From: Bacillota bacterium
GTDB lineage: Bacteria; Bacillota; Bacilli; Alicyclobacillales; SLC66
Length of the DNA stretch: 64,000 nucleotides
Direction: 5' to 3'
Assembly: GCA_026627345.1 (NCBI GenBank)
Contig: JAPNUP010000124.1
Coordinates: 33,369-97,368 of the forward strand
Positions 38,421-47,928 of this stretch are shown here, piece by piece. The notes below the pieces were generated by a model. The model was not told where the DNA came from and searched no databases. It worked only from the letters and a program-made list of their open reading frames with translations. The position numbers and the translations under genes were made by a program. The stretch's first letter is position 1, and each line of letters starts with the position of its first letter.

Positions 38421-38604
38421 GCGGCAAGCAGGCATTGCCGGTGCCGTGTGAGGTTGTTTCATCCACGAGGTTTGTGGGTAAGGCACAATGGTGAGTAATA
38501 GTACTAAGGCGCAAGACTGCGCTATCGCACGACGGCAAGCTACTGTGACCAAGGTTGGCACAAGTGTAGCGAAAGCCGTTGAATATACAAGTCAGGGTGA
38601 TTAT

Positions 38605-40197
38605 GTGACGACATTTTTAGAATTTGCATTGAGTAAGAAACTGCAAGACGCGATTGATGAGATGGGCTATGAAGAGCCGTCTCCGATTCAGACTACCTGC
38701 ATTCCGCTTATTTTGACAGGAAAAGACGTTATCGGGCAAGCGCAAACCGGTACTGGCAAGACGGCTGCATTCGGCATTCCATTAGTGGAGGCTGCAAGCC
38801 TCGGGCGTCATGTGCACAGTATCATCTTGTTGCCGACACGCGAGCTCGCGATTCAAGTCGCAGGTGAGCTGCGCAAGATTGCCAAGTTCAAGCGCGTGCG
38901 CACGTTGCCGATCTATGGCGGTCAGTCGATTGGGCATCAGATCAAGGCGCTCGAGCAAGGGGTGCAGATCGTCATTGGCACGCCAGGACGCGTGTTGGAT
39001 CATATCCGCCGCGGTACTTTGAAGCTGGACAAAGTGCAGACGGTGGTGCTCGACGAAGCGGATGAGATGCTTGATATGGGCTTTATAGAAGATATTGAGA
39101 CCATTTTGCAAGAGACGCCACATGAGCGTCAGACACTGCTCTTTTCGGCCACGATCCCACCGGAAGTGCGTCGTCTAGCCAATCGCTATATGACCAACCC
39201 GGAACACGTGCAGATGGCCCGAAACGAAATGACTGTGCCGCTGATCGATCAGGTCTATTACAAGGTGCTTGAACGCACCAAGCTAGAAAGCATCTGCCGC
39301 ATCATCGACAGTCAAGAAGTGGCGCTTGGCATCATCTTTTGCCGCACGAAGCGCGGTGTCGATGAACTGACGGAGGCGCTCATGGCGCGTGGTTACCTGG
39401 CCGATGGTCTTCATGGAGATTTGAGTCAAGCGCAACGCGATCGCGTCATGAAGAGGTTCCGCGGTGGGGAGATCGAGTTGCTCGTCGCCACCGATGTGGC
39501 TGCTCGCGGAATTGACGTGGGCAATGTGACGCACGTGGTGAACTACGACATTCCGCAGGATACTGAATCTTATGTCCACCGCATTGGCCGTACAGGCCGC
39601 GCTGGTCGTAGAGGCCTTGCGATCACGTTGGTCACCCCGCGTGAGTTTAAATTGCTAAAGACGATTCAACGCGAGACGAAAGCGACGATCGACGTGCGCG
39701 AGGTGCCGTCGCTTGCCGACGTGGCAGAGCGGCAAGCGGAGATGTGGCGCGAGCGCCTGCAGGCAGCGGTGCAAGAAGGCAGCTTGGGCCATTATCGTGC
39801 GATACTAGGCGATCTTGTCGATGAACTTGACCCGATCGATCTGGCGGCGGCCGCTTTGAAGCTGGCCTCGGCAGGTGAACTCGAGACGGAAGCGCCTGAG
39901 AAATATGACTTTGGCGAAACGGGTGGAGCACCCGGGATGGTGCGTTTCTTCATGAATATCGGTCGCAGTGCACGGATGAGTCCAAGCGATTTAGTGCGCG
40001 CCATTTCAGAAGAAGCTGGGGTGCCAGGGAATGCGATCGGAAAAGTTGATATTTTTGAGAAGTTCAGCTTCATAGAGGTACATGAGGAGTCCGCTCCATT
40101 TGTGTTCGAGGCGCTCAGGCAGTCGCGTATCAATGGCGCGCGTGTAAACCTTGAGCCTGCGCGTCCGCGCTCAGGCGGGGGCGACTTCCGCCGCTAA
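38605..40197 (+). CDS. DEAD-box RNA helicase with DbpA-type RNA-binding domain
   Basis: A 530-residue RNA helicase. The motifs are intact: Q-motif region SPIQ, AQTGTGKT, DEAD, SAT, and HRIGRTGRAGR. The C-terminus (about residues 435-510) has the DbpA-like RNA-recognition fold, with VRFFMNIGRSARMSP and NGARVNLEPA, which suggests ribosome assembly or cold-adapted RNA remodelling. The N-terminus expected for the family (TTFLEFALSKKLQDAI) begins at GTG 38605; ATG 38488 would add 39 non-homologous residues. It is set between cinA and recA, in a place where such helicases are not always found. Confidence 0.9.
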   Translation: MTTFLEFALSKKLQDAIDEMGYEEPSPIQTTCIPLILTGKDVIGQAQTGTGKTAAFGIPLVEAASLGRHVHSIILLPTRELAIQVAGELRKIAKFKRVRTLPIYGGQSIGHQIKALEQGVQIVIGTPGRVLDHIRRGTLKLDKVQTVVLDEADEMLDMGFIEDIETILQETPHERQTLLFSATIPPEVRRLANRYMTNPEHVQMARNEMTVPLIDQVYYKVLERTKLESICRIIDSQEVALGIIFCRTKRGVDELTEALMARGYLADGLHGDLSQAQRDRVMKRFRGGEIELLVATDVAARGIDVGNVTHVVNYDIPQDTESYVHRIGRTGRAGRRGLAITLVTPREFKLLKTIQRETKATIDVREVPSLADVAERQAEMWRERLQAAVQEGSLGHYRAILGDLVDELDPIDLAAAALKLASAGELETEAPEKYDFGETGGAPGMVRFFMNIGRSARMSPSDLVRAISEEAGVPGNAIGKVDIFEKFSFIEVHEESAPFVFEALRQSRINGARVNLEPARPRSGGGDFRR

Positions 40198-40214
40198 GTT
40201 GTAAATCTTTGCTC

Positions 40215-40257
40215 GTGGCTGTGTGTTGCCAAGGTGCGACATACAGCCACTTTTTTT
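40215..40257 (+). terminator. Intrinsic terminator after the helicase gene
   Basis: Stem GTGGCTGT (40215-40222) pairing with ACAGCCAC (40243-40250), followed directly by seven T residues (40251-40257). Confidence 0.85.
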
Positions 40258-40279
40258 GCATTCTCCTATAGAACATACA

Positions 40280-40293
40280 CGAACAAATGTTTG
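40280..40293 (+). promoter_or_regulatory. LexA (SOS) box of recA
   Basis: CGAACAAATGTTTG matches the Gram-positive LexA site CGAACRNRYGTTYG at every position. It overlaps the -35 region of the recA promoter. Confidence 0.9.
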
Positions 40294-40319
40294 TGTTTTT
40301 ATCTGATTGCCTGTACAAT
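40291..40319 (+). promoter_or_regulatory. recA promoter
   Basis: TTGTGT (40291-40296), 17 bp, TACAAT (40314-40319), with the LexA box over the -35, so repressor binding would block polymerase. Confidence 0.7.
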
Positions 40320-40353
40320 ATTTTAGTAGATTGCGTTTGAAAGGGTGGCCATC

Positions 40354-41412
40354 GTGGCGGATCGTAAGAGTGCGCTTGAGACAGCGCTCGGCAAGATTGA
40401 AAAGCAGTTTGGTAAAGGTTCCATTATGAGACTTGGGGAAGCGAATGGGTCTATGAATGTCGAAACGATTTCTTCGGGATCACTGGCGCTTGATATTGCA
40501 CTGGGCGTAGGCGGCTTTCCGAAAGGACGGATCATCGAGATCTATGGACCAGAGTCGTCTGGCAAGACGACGGTGGCGCTACACGCGATTGCCGAAGTGC
40601 AGAAGATCGGTGGGCAGGCGGCGTTTATCGATGCGGAGCATGCACTCGATCCTGTGTATGCGCGCAACCTCGGGGTGAACATCGACGAGTTGCTCATTTC
40701 CCAGCCAGACACAGGGGAGCAGGCGCTCGAGATTGCGGAGGCGTTGGTCCGCAGTGGCGCGGTCGATATCGTGGTAATCGACTCTGTTGCGGCTCTTGTG
40801 CCGAAAGCTGAGATTGAAGGCGATATGGGCGACAGCCATGTTGGACTACAGGCGCGCCTGATGTCGCAAGCATTGCGTAAACTTGGTGGCGCTATCAGCA
40901 AGTCAGGGACGATCGCGATCTTTATCAATCAGATCCGCGAGAAAATTGGTGTGATGTTCGGTAACCCTGAGACGACCACAGGGGGGCGTGCACTGAAGTT
41001 TTACGCTTCGGTTCGATTGGACGTGCGCAAGGCCGAAACGCTGAAACAAGGCAACGATATGATTGGGAACCGCACGAAGATCAAGGTCGTGAAGAACAAG
41101 GTTTCCCCTCCCTTTAAGCAGGCAGAGGTGGACATCATGTTTGGCCAAGGGATCTCTCGCGTAGGAGAGATTGTAGATCTCGGGGCAGACCTAGAGATTA
41201 TCCAGAAAAGTGGCGCCTGGTACTCCTTTGAAGAAGAGCGTCTGGGACAAGGCAAGGAGAATGCTAAACAGTTTCTGCGTGATCATCCGGACATTGCCGC
41301 AGTCATTGAGAAGAAAATTCGTGAGGTCTCTCTGACGACGGCAGACGCCACTGTGTCCCGCCAGGAAGAAGCGGCGGACGATGACACGGATGATTTTGAC
41401 TTTGACGAGTAG
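40354..41412 (+). CDS. recA: Recombinase RecA
   Basis: The strand-exchange protein and SOS co-protease. The 352-residue product has [20 protein letters not shown], Walker [22 protein letters not shown], and the DNA-binding loop regions [20 protein letters not shown], and ends in an Asp/Glu-rich tail. GTG 40354 follows AAGGGTGG; an earlier in-frame GTG at 40345 lies within that site. It is SOS-controlled through the LexA box upstream, and recX follows. Confidence 0.98.
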   Translation: MADRKSALETALGKIEKQFGKGSIMRLGEANGSMNVETISSGSLALDIALGVGGFPKGRIIEIYGPESSGKTTVALHAIAEVQKIGGQAAFIDAEHALDPVYARNLGVNIDELLISQPDTGEQALEIAEALVRSGAVDIVVIDSVAALVPKAEIEGDMGDSHVGLQARLMSQALRKLGGAISKSGTIAIFINQIREKIGVMFGNPETTTGGRALKFYASVRLDVRKAETLKQGNDMIGNRTKIKVVKNKVSPPFKQAEVDIMFGQGISRVGEIVDLGADLEIIQKSGAWYSFEEERLGQGKENAKQFLRDHPDIAAVIEKKIREVSLTTADATVSRQEEAADDDTDDFDFDE

Positions 41413-41424
41413 GAGACGGTTTGC

Positions 41425-42159
41425 GTGTCCGTTACTGTGACCTACGTGGCACAAGCTTTGGAGCAATCGCCATTGCAAGAGATTCACTTGTCTGACGGCC
41501 GCATATTGGGACCGCTGCACAGGCGCACAGTTGAACAGTTTGCCATAGTCACGGGTATGACGCTAGACGAAGACAGTGAGTCGAAGCTCATGGCCAGTGA
41601 GCGCAAACGGCTTTTGCGTGAGGCGGCCCTCACGTATCTGTCTTACAGTGCGCATACATCGGTGGAGGTCATCAGATACCTGAAACGCAAGTTTCCAGCA
41701 GCGGCGATCGAGGCGCAAGGGGTCGTCGATCAACTTTTGGTCGACGGTTATCTGGACGATCGGGCTTTATGTGAACGCGTTGTACAGCAGAGTCTTGCGC
41801 AAGGGGCCAAGGAAAGTAGGCAGGCTTTACAGTATCGCTTGCTACGTAGAGGGCTGGGGAAAGACCTGATCCAAGAAGTGCTATCTACGGAAGGGCAGTA
41901 CGAGGAGTATACAGGTGCTTTGCAACTGGCTCAAAAGAAGCTGGCGGAGATCGATCGCAAACTTGCTGCGCGAAAAGGTAAGGTTTTAGATGCGGATGAC
42001 GCAGTTGACACAGGTTTCGGTGATTCGATGACCGACGACATGGATGTAGAACAGCGGCGCGTTGCTGGTCGTCGGCGGTCGCAGTTAGCTGGCTATCTTG
42101 CCCGCAAAGGATACGCACCAACTACAATCGGTCGGATTATAGAAGAGTTGATTGGCTAA
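41425..42159 (+). CDS. recX: Regulatory protein RecX
   Basis: RecX modulates RecA filaments. The 244-residue product consists of tandem three-helix RecX repeats (VEVIRYLKRKF, VVDQLLVDGYLDDRALCERVV, QALQYRLLRRGLGKDLIQEVL, and LAGYLARKGYAPTTIGRII). An acidic insertion (about residues 185-212, ADDAVDTGFGDSMTDDMD) separates the last two repeats. GTG start after AGGAGACGG. Confidence 0.9.
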   Translation: MSVTVTYVAQALEQSPLQEIHLSDGRILGPLHRRTVEQFAIVTGMTLDEDSESKLMASERKRLLREAALTYLSYSAHTSVEVIRYLKRKFPAAAIEAQGVVDQLLVDGYLDDRALCERVVQQSLAQGAKESRQALQYRLLRRGLGKDLIQEVLSTEGQYEEYTGALQLAQKKLAEIDRKLAARKGKVLDADDAVDTGFGDSMTDDMDVEQRRVAGRRRSQLAGYLARKGYAPTTIGRIIEELIG

Positions 42160-42232
42160 TCCAGGGTTTCATCGGCTGCACACATTCTGTCGTTGACCCT
42201 GAGGAAGCTTTGCCGGACCTGTGAGCGATTTG

Positions 42233-42261
42233 TTGACAGTCATTGGCACACAGCGTATAAT
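42233..42261 (+). promoter_or_regulatory. Perfect consensus sigma-A promoter of rny
   Basis: TTGACA (42233-42238), 17 bp, TATAAT (42256-42261). A leader of about 130 bases precedes rny; I see no other feature in the 42160-42397 gap. Confidence 0.85.
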
Positions 42262-42397
42262 TGGTGTTGCGTATACCTACTGTAGTAGATCTTGCTATAG
42301 CTTGCACAAGCCCATGGTGGGTGCGGCTGTACTTGGTTGGTCTCAATGTAAAGCGTCATCCTGGCTCAGGAACTTATGAGCGGGGAGGCAGACATTT

Positions 42398-43951
42398 ATG
42401 ATAGGCACACTCGTGCTTGTCGTTGTGGCTATTGTTGTGGCTATCGTCGTGTCAGGCGCTTTCCTCATTTGGCTGAACGTACGCAAAAAGACGATTGACT
42501 TGTCTTTGGCGAACGCGCGTGCCCAGGCAGAGCAGATTGTTGAAGCTGCTCGCCGCGAGGCCGAAAGTTGTATGAAGGAAGCGAGCCTGGAGGCGAAGGA
42601 AGAAGCCCATCGGATTCGCAGCGATGCTGAGAGATACCTGCGTGAGAGGCGTGCAGAGAGTCAGAGCCTTGAACGTCGTTTGTTACAAAAGGAAGAGTCA
42701 CTTGATCGCAAGCATGAAGCACTCGAACGTCGAGCGGAGTCGCTTGTAGAACAGGAAAATAATGTAAGTAGTTTGCGTGAAGAAGCAGAGGACTTGGTGA
42801 AGCGTCGTGTAATGGAGCTAGAACGGATATCGTCCATGACTCGCGATGAAGCGAAGGAGTTTATCCTGTCCCAAGTACGTGCGGAGTCGAAGCACGATGC
42901 AGCCGTTTTGATGAAGGAAATCGAAGTGAATGCGAAAGAAGACGCAGAGCGTAAAGCCAAAGAGATCATCGCCACCGCGATTCAGCGTTGCGCGGCTGAT
43001 CACGTGGCTGAAACGACTGTTTCAGTCGTTTCATTACCCAGTGACGAGATGAAAGGCCGCATTATTGGTCGTGAAGGTCGAAACATTCGCACACTGGAGA
43101 CGCTGACTGGTGTCGATCTGATCATTGACGATACACCTGAAGCAGTCATCTTGTCAGGGTTTGATCCTATTCGCCGAGAAGTGGCGAGAATTGCCCTCGA
43201 GAAACTGGTGGCAGACGGGCGTATTCACCCAGCCCGGATTGAAGAGATGGTGGAGAAAGCGCGTCGGGACGTGGAAGAACGCGTTCGTGAAGAGGGCGAG
43301 CAAGCGGTATTTGAAACAGGGGTACACGGTGTCCACCCGGATCTGATCAAAGTCTTGGGTAGACTGAAATACCGGACCAGCTACGGTCAGAATGTACTGA
43401 AGCACTCGATTGAAGTCGCGCATCTCTCAGGGCTGATGGCAGCTGAGCTAGGGCTCGATGTCGCACTGGCGAAGCGCGGGGGATTATTGCATGATGTGGG
43501 CAAGGCGATTACGCATGAGGTGGAAGGCTCTCATGTGGAGATCGGTGTGGACTTGGCGCGCAAGTATAAGGAACACCCGATTGTCATCAATGCGATCGGG
43601 GCGCATCATGGAGATATTGAATATACATCACCGATATCCGTATTGGTGGGAGCGGCGGATGCCTTGTCGGCTGCGCGCCCTGGTGCGCGTCGCGAATCTC
43701 TCGATGTGTATCTCAAGCGATTGGAACGATTAGAAGAGATTGCGTGCTCGTTTGGTGGTGTGGACAAGTCTTATGCCATTCAGGCTGGCAGAGAGATTCG
43801 TATTATTGTTAAACCGGAGCAGTTGGATGACGCTGAATCCATTCGCGTAGCGAAAGAGATTTCCAAACGGATTGAGAGTGAACTTGACTATCCAGGTCAG
43901 ATTAAAGTGACCGTAATCCGTGAGACACGGGCAGTAGAATACGCAAAATAA
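42398..43951 (+). CDS. rny: Ribonuclease Y
   Basis: A membrane-tethered endonuclease that starts decay of many mRNAs. The 517-residue product has an N-terminal membrane helix (residues about 2-26), a long coiled coil (28-200), a KH domain ([17 protein letters not shown]) and an HD domain with LLHDVGKA. The ymdB gene follows, the normal neighbour. Confidence 0.97.
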   Translation: MIGTLVLVVVAIVVAIVVSGAFLIWLNVRKKTIDLSLANARAQAEQIVEAARREAESCMKEASLEAKEEAHRIRSDAERYLRERRAESQSLERRLLQKEESLDRKHEALERRAESLVEQENNVSSLREEAEDLVKRRVMELERISSMTRDEAKEFILSQVRAESKHDAAVLMKEIEVNAKEDAERKAKEIIATAIQRCAADHVAETTVSVVSLPSDEMKGRIIGREGRNIRTLETLTGVDLIIDDTPEAVILSGFDPIRREVARIALEKLVADGRIHPARIEEMVEKARRDVEERVREEGEQAVFETGVHGVHPDLIKVLGRLKYRTSYGQNVLKHSIEVAHLSGLMAAELGLDVALAKRGGLLHDVGKAITHEVEGSHVEIGVDLARKYKEHPIVINAIGAHHGDIEYTSPISVLVGAADALSAARPGARRESLDVYLKRLERLEEIACSFGGVDKSYAIQAGREIRIIVKPEQLDDAESIRVAKEISKRIESELDYPGQIKVTVIRETRAVEYAK

Positions 43952-43970
43952 AGCGGCCTTCGGCTGCTTT
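43950..43970 (+). terminator. Hairpin between rny and ymdB
   Basis: Stem AAAGCGGCC/GGCTGCTTT with one G-T pair, followed by ATTTATTA. It probably gives partial termination. Confidence 0.6.
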
Positions 43971-43995
43971 ATTTATTAGGTAAGGGGTTGTACAT

Positions 43996-44775
43996 ATGCG
44001 CATCCTGTTCATTGGAGATATCACCGGTGCAGCTGGCATCAGCATTTTGCGCGCACAGCTGCCGCGAATCCTCGAAGATTACCCGGCTGATGTCGTGATT
44101 GCCAATGCCGAGAACGCTGCGCCGAATGGACGCGGCATTACGCCGAAGATCGCTGAGCAACTTTACGATATCGGTGTTGAGATCCTCACGATGGGTAATC
44201 ACACGTGGGATCAGCGCGAAGCTTATCAGTGGCTGGCGGATGACATGCGAGTAGTGCGGCCTGCCAACTTTCATGTAGATGCACCGGGGCGCGGGTACAC
44301 CTTTTGTAAAGTCGGGAAGTCAGAGCTGGCGATTGGTAACTTGATCGGTCGCACATATATGGGACTGTATGCATGTCCTTTTGAAGCGGCTGATCGGATG
44401 CTGAGTGAAGTAAAGGAGCGCACCCCTTTTTGTTTGATCGACTTTCACGCTGAAGTCACCTCGGAAAAACTCGCGATGGGTTGGTACTTGGCAGGGCGTG
44501 CATCGGTTGTAGTTAGCACGCATACGCATGTGCAAACGGCTGATGAGCGGATATTGCCCGGGAAAACAGCATTTATTTCAGATGTCGGCATGACAGGGCC
44601 GCGCGATGGTATATTGGGCGTAAAGCGGGATTTGATCATCAAGCGTTTTATCGACCAGATGCCCGTGCGCTTTGAATTGGCAGAGGGCGCTAAGCAACTG
44701 TCTGCTGTGTATGTGGTACTAGCGGATGACGGCAGGGCGCAAAGTATTGAGCGTATTTTAATTGTGAGCGATTAG
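43996..44775 (+). CDS. ymdB: YmdB family metallophosphoesterase (TIGR00282)
   Basis: A 259-residue calcineurin-like phosphodiesterase; in B. subtilis YmdB hydrolyses 2',3'- and 3',5'-cyclic nucleotides and affects motility and biofilm decisions, and it binds RNase Y. Metal motifs are visible: LFIGDITGAAG, VIANAENAAPNGRG, LTMGNHTWDQ, LIDFHAEVTSEK and STHTHVQTADE. It has the expected place after rny. Confidence 0.94.
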   Translation: MRILFIGDITGAAGISILRAQLPRILEDYPADVVIANAENAAPNGRGITPKIAEQLYDIGVEILTMGNHTWDQREAYQWLADDMRVVRPANFHVDAPGRGYTFCKVGKSELAIGNLIGRTYMGLYACPFEAADRMLSEVKERTPFCLIDFHAEVTSEKLAMGWYLAGRASVVVSTHTHVQTADERILPGKTAFISDVGMTGPRDGILGVKRDLIIKRFIDQMPVRFELAEGAKQLSAVYVVLADDGRAQSIERILIVSD

Positions 44776-44787
44776 GGAGGGGCTTCT

Positions 44788-45747
44788 ATGCACAACGGGA
44801 TTTTCACAGTGGACGGTCACGCGGACATTTTGTATCGGATGGGAGAGGAAAAACTTTCCTTCTACGATGCAGATTCGGTATTGCACCAGTCCTATTCACA
44901 CCTTCGTGCCAGTGGCGTTGATCTGCAGGTATTCGTCACTTTTGTCATGCCGAATGTGACCCCGAGTGAGCAACTGTATCAGGTGCTCGCCTCTTTGCAC
45001 CGTTTCACTACGCAGGTCGAACGCGTGGGAGCGGTTCGTCGCATTACGACCGTACAGCAACTTGATGAGCAGGTGCTAAAACCGGATGGATCGATCGGCG
45101 CTTTGCTTTCGCTAGAAGGGGCAGACGCGTTAAATGGGCAGATTGCCGTGCTTCATGCGCTTTTCGGTTTGGGTGTACGTCTCATCGGACTGACGTGGAA
45201 TGGGGCAAACTGCGTCGCAGACGGTGTTGGAGAGAGTCGCGGAGCTGGGTTGACGCAGTTTGGCCGGGATGTCGTATCCACTATGCAGGAGCTAGGTATG
45301 GTGGTAGACGTGTCGCACTTGGCTGCAAGAGGGGTGTGGGACGTGCTCGACATGACGCACAAACCGGTCATCGCCTCTCATAGCAATGCGCAAGCTGTCC
45401 ACCTTCACCAGCGCAATCTGACCGACGATCAAATTCGGGCTATCGCTCAGACAGGTGGCGTTGTAGGGGCCACGTTTGTGCCTGCATTCATTGGCAGTGA
45501 AACCCCTTTGACCAGTGACCATCTATTGAAGCATATCGATCATTTGCTGTCTGTTGCAGGTGAGAATGGGGTCGCACTCGGCTCGGATTTTGACGGCATC
45601 GAGAAGACGCTCGCAGATCTGCGCTCCGGGGAGGATTATCCGCGCTTGTATGACTTACTAGAAGCGCGTTTCGGGGCTAATACTTTTGCCAAGATGGCCG
45701 GCGGCAATCTCTTGCGCGTGCTGCGAGCAATACTTCCGACAACTTGA
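44788..45747 (+). CDS. Membrane dipeptidase family (M19) peptidase
   Basis: A 319-residue TIM-barrel zinc dipeptidase of the renal dipeptidase family. Metal ligands are recognisable: the HxD pair in DGHADIL, the bridging glutamate in LSLEGAD, and the histidines in VDVSHLA and IASHSNAQAV; GSDFDGIE provides the conserved aspartate. AGGGAGGGG precedes the ATG. Likely substrates are D- or L-containing dipeptides, including cell-wall-derived ones, but this is family-level inference. Confidence 0.9.
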   Translation: MHNGIFTVDGHADILYRMGEEKLSFYDADSVLHQSYSHLRASGVDLQVFVTFVMPNVTPSEQLYQVLASLHRFTTQVERVGAVRRITTVQQLDEQVLKPDGSIGALLSLEGADALNGQIAVLHALFGLGVRLIGLTWNGANCVADGVGESRGAGLTQFGRDVVSTMQELGMVVDVSHLAARGVWDVLDMTHKPVIASHSNAQAVHLHQRNLTDDQIRAIAQTGGVVGATFVPAFIGSETPLTSDHLLKHIDHLLSVAGENGVALGSDFDGIEKTLADLRSGEDYPRLYDLLEARFGANTFAKMAGGNLLRVLRAILPTT

Positions 45748-45780
45748 GACTGATGTGAGATCCTATCCTGCGCGATCGAG

Positions 45781-45804
45781 GAGCCCAAATATGGGCTCTT
45801 TTTT
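45781..45804 (+). terminator. Intrinsic terminator after the dipeptidase
   Basis: GAGCCCA (45781-45787), loop AATA, TGGGCTC (45792-45798), then six T residues. Confidence 0.85.
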
Positions 45805-45876
45805 CGTGTCACCTGCCTACTTGCGTACATACGATGATGTGAAAGCAAGCGGTTCTTCCCTACCACTTTGCATACT

Positions 45877-45905
45877 CACCAAAGAGAAGGCGTGGGCATA
45901 GTGAT
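45877..45905 (+). promoter_or_regulatory. Sigma-K-like promoter before cotE
   Basis: CACC (45877-45880), a 16-bp gap, and CATAGTGAT (45897-45905). It has the same layout as the element before dpaA and one mismatch to CATAnnnTA. B. subtilis cotE has a sigma-K promoter in addition to a sigma-E one. A CATACGAT at 45828-45835 resembles a sigma-E -10, but no fitting -35 is seen. Confidence 0.45.
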
Positions 45906-45952
45906 GGTAGGGTAATGATACCGGGCATAGGGAAAGAGGAGGAAGTCACGTG

Positions 45953-46483
45953 ATGCTCTCCAAAACTGCGGATTACCGCGAGATCATCACCAGCGCCGTG
46001 TGTGGAAAGGGCAGCAAATACGCTCAGTCCACGTACACGATCCGTACCGCTAATCGCCCCACAACGATCGGCGGCTGCTGGGTGATGAATCATACTTGTG
46101 AAGGTGAACTCGTCGGCGACGTCGTTGAAGTACATGGCCGTTTCGACGTTAACGTATGGTATTCCTACAACGCCAACAGTGAGACGGCGGTTGCCAAGGA
46201 TACGGTTTCTTACGTGGAACACATCTCACTTGTAGACTTGGATCCGAACTGTTTCCAAGACGAATTGGAAGTAGCAGTAAAAGTTGTGCAACAGCCGAAC
46301 TGCCTTGACGCCACAGTCGTCGATGCTGGGGCCGAGATTCTCGTTCGAGTCGAACTCGATCTGGCAGTAGAAGTGATCGGGCGCACCAAGCTTTGCGTAC
46401 TGACTTGTGTGCCAGATGTCAAAAAAGAAGGTTTCGAAGATGAAAGCAGCTTCCTAGACGTCGAGTCTTCTGATCGACTCTAG
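45953..46483 (+). CDS. cotE: Outer spore coat morphogenetic protein CotE
   Basis: CotE is the organiser of the outer spore coat. The 176-residue product shows the family markers YREIITSAVCGKGSKY, VNVWYSYNANSET and VVQQPNCLDA, and an acidic C-terminus. GAGGAGG precedes ATG 45953; the overlapping GTG at 45950 is an alternative. It is followed by two hairpins and then by the YheC/YheD-type cluster, giving a block of spore-coat genes. Confidence 0.95.
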   Translation: MLSKTADYREIITSAVCGKGSKYAQSTYTIRTANRPTTIGGCWVMNHTCEGELVGDVVEVHGRFDVNVWYSYNANSETAVAKDTVSYVEHISLVDLDPNCFQDELEVAVKVVQQPNCLDATVVDAGAEILVRVELDLAVEVIGRTKLCVLTCVPDVKKEGFEDESSFLDVESSDRL

Positions 46484-46500
46484 GCGATGGGCCTGACAGT

Positions 46501-46552
46501 CGCCCCTTGGGGCGCCAGGGTTTGCATGAGGCGCCAGGCGCCTCTTTTTTTT
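46501..46552 (+). terminator. Double hairpin with T-run between cotE and the ATP-grasp cluster
   Basis: First hairpin CGCCCC-TT-GGGGCG (46501-46514). Second hairpin GAGGCGC (46528-46534) with GCGCCTC (46538-46544) followed by eight T residues. The next ribosome binding site, GAGGAGGT, begins at 46553, directly after the T-run, so no promoter fits between the terminator and the next gene. Confidence 0.85.
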
Positions 46553-46570
46553 GAGGAGGTTAACCGGGAC

Positions 46571-47914
46571 ATGACAACCACCATGCTGACACAGCCCCAA
46601 GGGAATCGACTGTCTATACCATTGGCTGCAGATGCGGCTCAGTCCGTGAAGGAAGACAGTGTCACCATCCAAGTCGGAAGACGTGAACTGCTAGCTCGTC
46701 CTGATTGGAAAGGAACGCACGGGCGGGTCGTGCTGTCAGCATCTGCACTCGATCAGTTGCACCTGGGGCCTGAGATTTTGCGCGTCGATAGGCGACAGAG
46801 GCACATTCGACTAGGCCCGGTTATAGCGGTCTATGCGATCCCTTTTACTGGAAAGCGTCCCTTCGGGCCGCAGACAGCTTTGTTCGCTGAATTGTCGGAC
46901 ATCTGTAGGAAGGAGGGGGCCCATTTTATCGTTTTGACTCCCGGCTCACTGCACTGGGATCGCCGTGAAACGGTCGCTTACCACCGTTTGCCGGACGGCT
47001 CTTGGCGTATGACCGTCTCGCCATGGCCGGATTACGTCTGGCGCCGCGCGACGCTGCGGCCTGCGCGTCTAGCTGATCAGCTAGACCGCGATGAATCTAT
47101 ACTTCGTGATCATGTCATAAATGGAGCACTACTTCGCGCCGAGAGTGAAAAGTGGCAGATCTACCGCGAATTGTCCGAGCACGCAGACTTGCGTACGTTC
47201 CTGCCGGCGACTGTGCTTGTCGAACAGGTAGAGGACGTGTTGCGCGCCGCTAGACAGTGGCGAGATGTCTATGTCAAGCCCGCTCGTGGTACGCAAGGGC
47301 AGCAAATCGTCCGACTTCTGACCCGTGGCTCGAGTTACGACATTCGCATGAACAGTTCTCAGGGGAAGTCTGGAAAAGGAGTCGTGCGACTCACCAATGA
47401 AGAGGCAGCGCATAAATTTTTCACTTCTCGTCTCAGGCGGCGCGAGGCGTATATCGTGCAAGAAACGGTCGCCTTGCTAAAGACAGCGCAAGGGCAACCG
47501 TTTGACGTGCGTTTTCTTATCCAAGCACGCCCTGGGGCATCCCCTGTCTGCACCGCGACCGTCGTCAAACTGGGTAGCCCTGAAGCGGTAACAACCAATT
47601 TGCACACAGGAGGGCAAGCGCTCCTACCAAGCGCGCTCGAGAGCCGACTCGCCGTCGCAGATCGCAAGCGTTTCTTAGCCGGACTCAAGCAAGGCGAAAA
47701 ATTGGCTATGACGGCTTTTCGCCACCTTTCGGCCACTCGCGTCGGGTTGACTGAGATGGGCATGGACGTCGCAATCGATGTCGATGGAAACGCGAAACTA
47801 CTTGAGGTTAACCCCTGTCCTGGGCGGCGCATGCTTCGTGAAATCAATCCTGGGCTAAGACGTTTGTCACTCCTTCGCGTTGTTGAATATGCTGTGTTCT
47901 GTACTGGATTTTGA
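46571..47914 (+). CDS. YheC/YheD-type ATP-grasp protein 1 (spore coat-associated)
   Basis: A 447-residue member of the YheC/YheD family. The N-terminal domain contains IRLGPVIAVYAIP, and the C-terminal ATP-grasp domain has the ATP-binding lysine in VYVKPARGTQG (about residue 235), PFDVRFLIQ and the metal-binding LLEVNPCPGRR. ATP-grasp enzymes join a carboxylate to an amine through an acyl phosphate. B. subtilis YheC and YheD associate with the endospore; their substrates are not known. The ATG at 46571 follows GAGGAGGT; an upstream in-frame ATG at 46487 would read through the terminator. The next gene overlaps or abuts. Confidence 0.85.
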   Translation: MTTTMLTQPQGNRLSIPLAADAAQSVKEDSVTIQVGRRELLARPDWKGTHGRVVLSASALDQLHLGPEILRVDRRQRHIRLGPVIAVYAIPFTGKRPFGPQTALFAELSDICRKEGAHFIVLTPGSLHWDRRETVAYHRLPDGSWRMTVSPWPDYVWRRATLRPARLADQLDRDESILRDHVINGALLRAESEKWQIYRELSEHADLRTFLPATVLVEQVEDVLRAARQWRDVYVKPARGTQGQQIVRLLTRGSSYDIRMNSSQGKSGKGVVRLTNEEAAHKFFTSRLRRREAYIVQETVALLKTAQGQPFDVRFLIQARPGASPVCTATVVKLGSPEAVTTNLHTGGQALLPSALESRLAVADRKRFLAGLKQGEKLAMTAFRHLSATRVGLTEMGMDVAIDVDGNAKLLEVNPCPGRRMLREINPGLRRLSLLRVVEYAVFCTGF

Positions 47915-47928
47915 AAGGGGAATGCAAA

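Noticed and set aside
38488..38604. Upstream ATG start for the DEAD-box helicase
   Set aside because: The extra 39 residues do not resemble the family N-terminus, which begins at GTG 38605.
45828..45835. Sigma-E -10 element (CATACGAT) before cotE
   Set aside because: No -35 matching the sigma-E pattern lies 14-15 bases upstream, so it is noted but not called.
46487..46570. N-terminal extension of the first ATP-grasp protein
   Set aside because: It would be encoded across an intrinsic terminator hairpin and T-run, and a strong ribosome binding site precedes ATG 46571.
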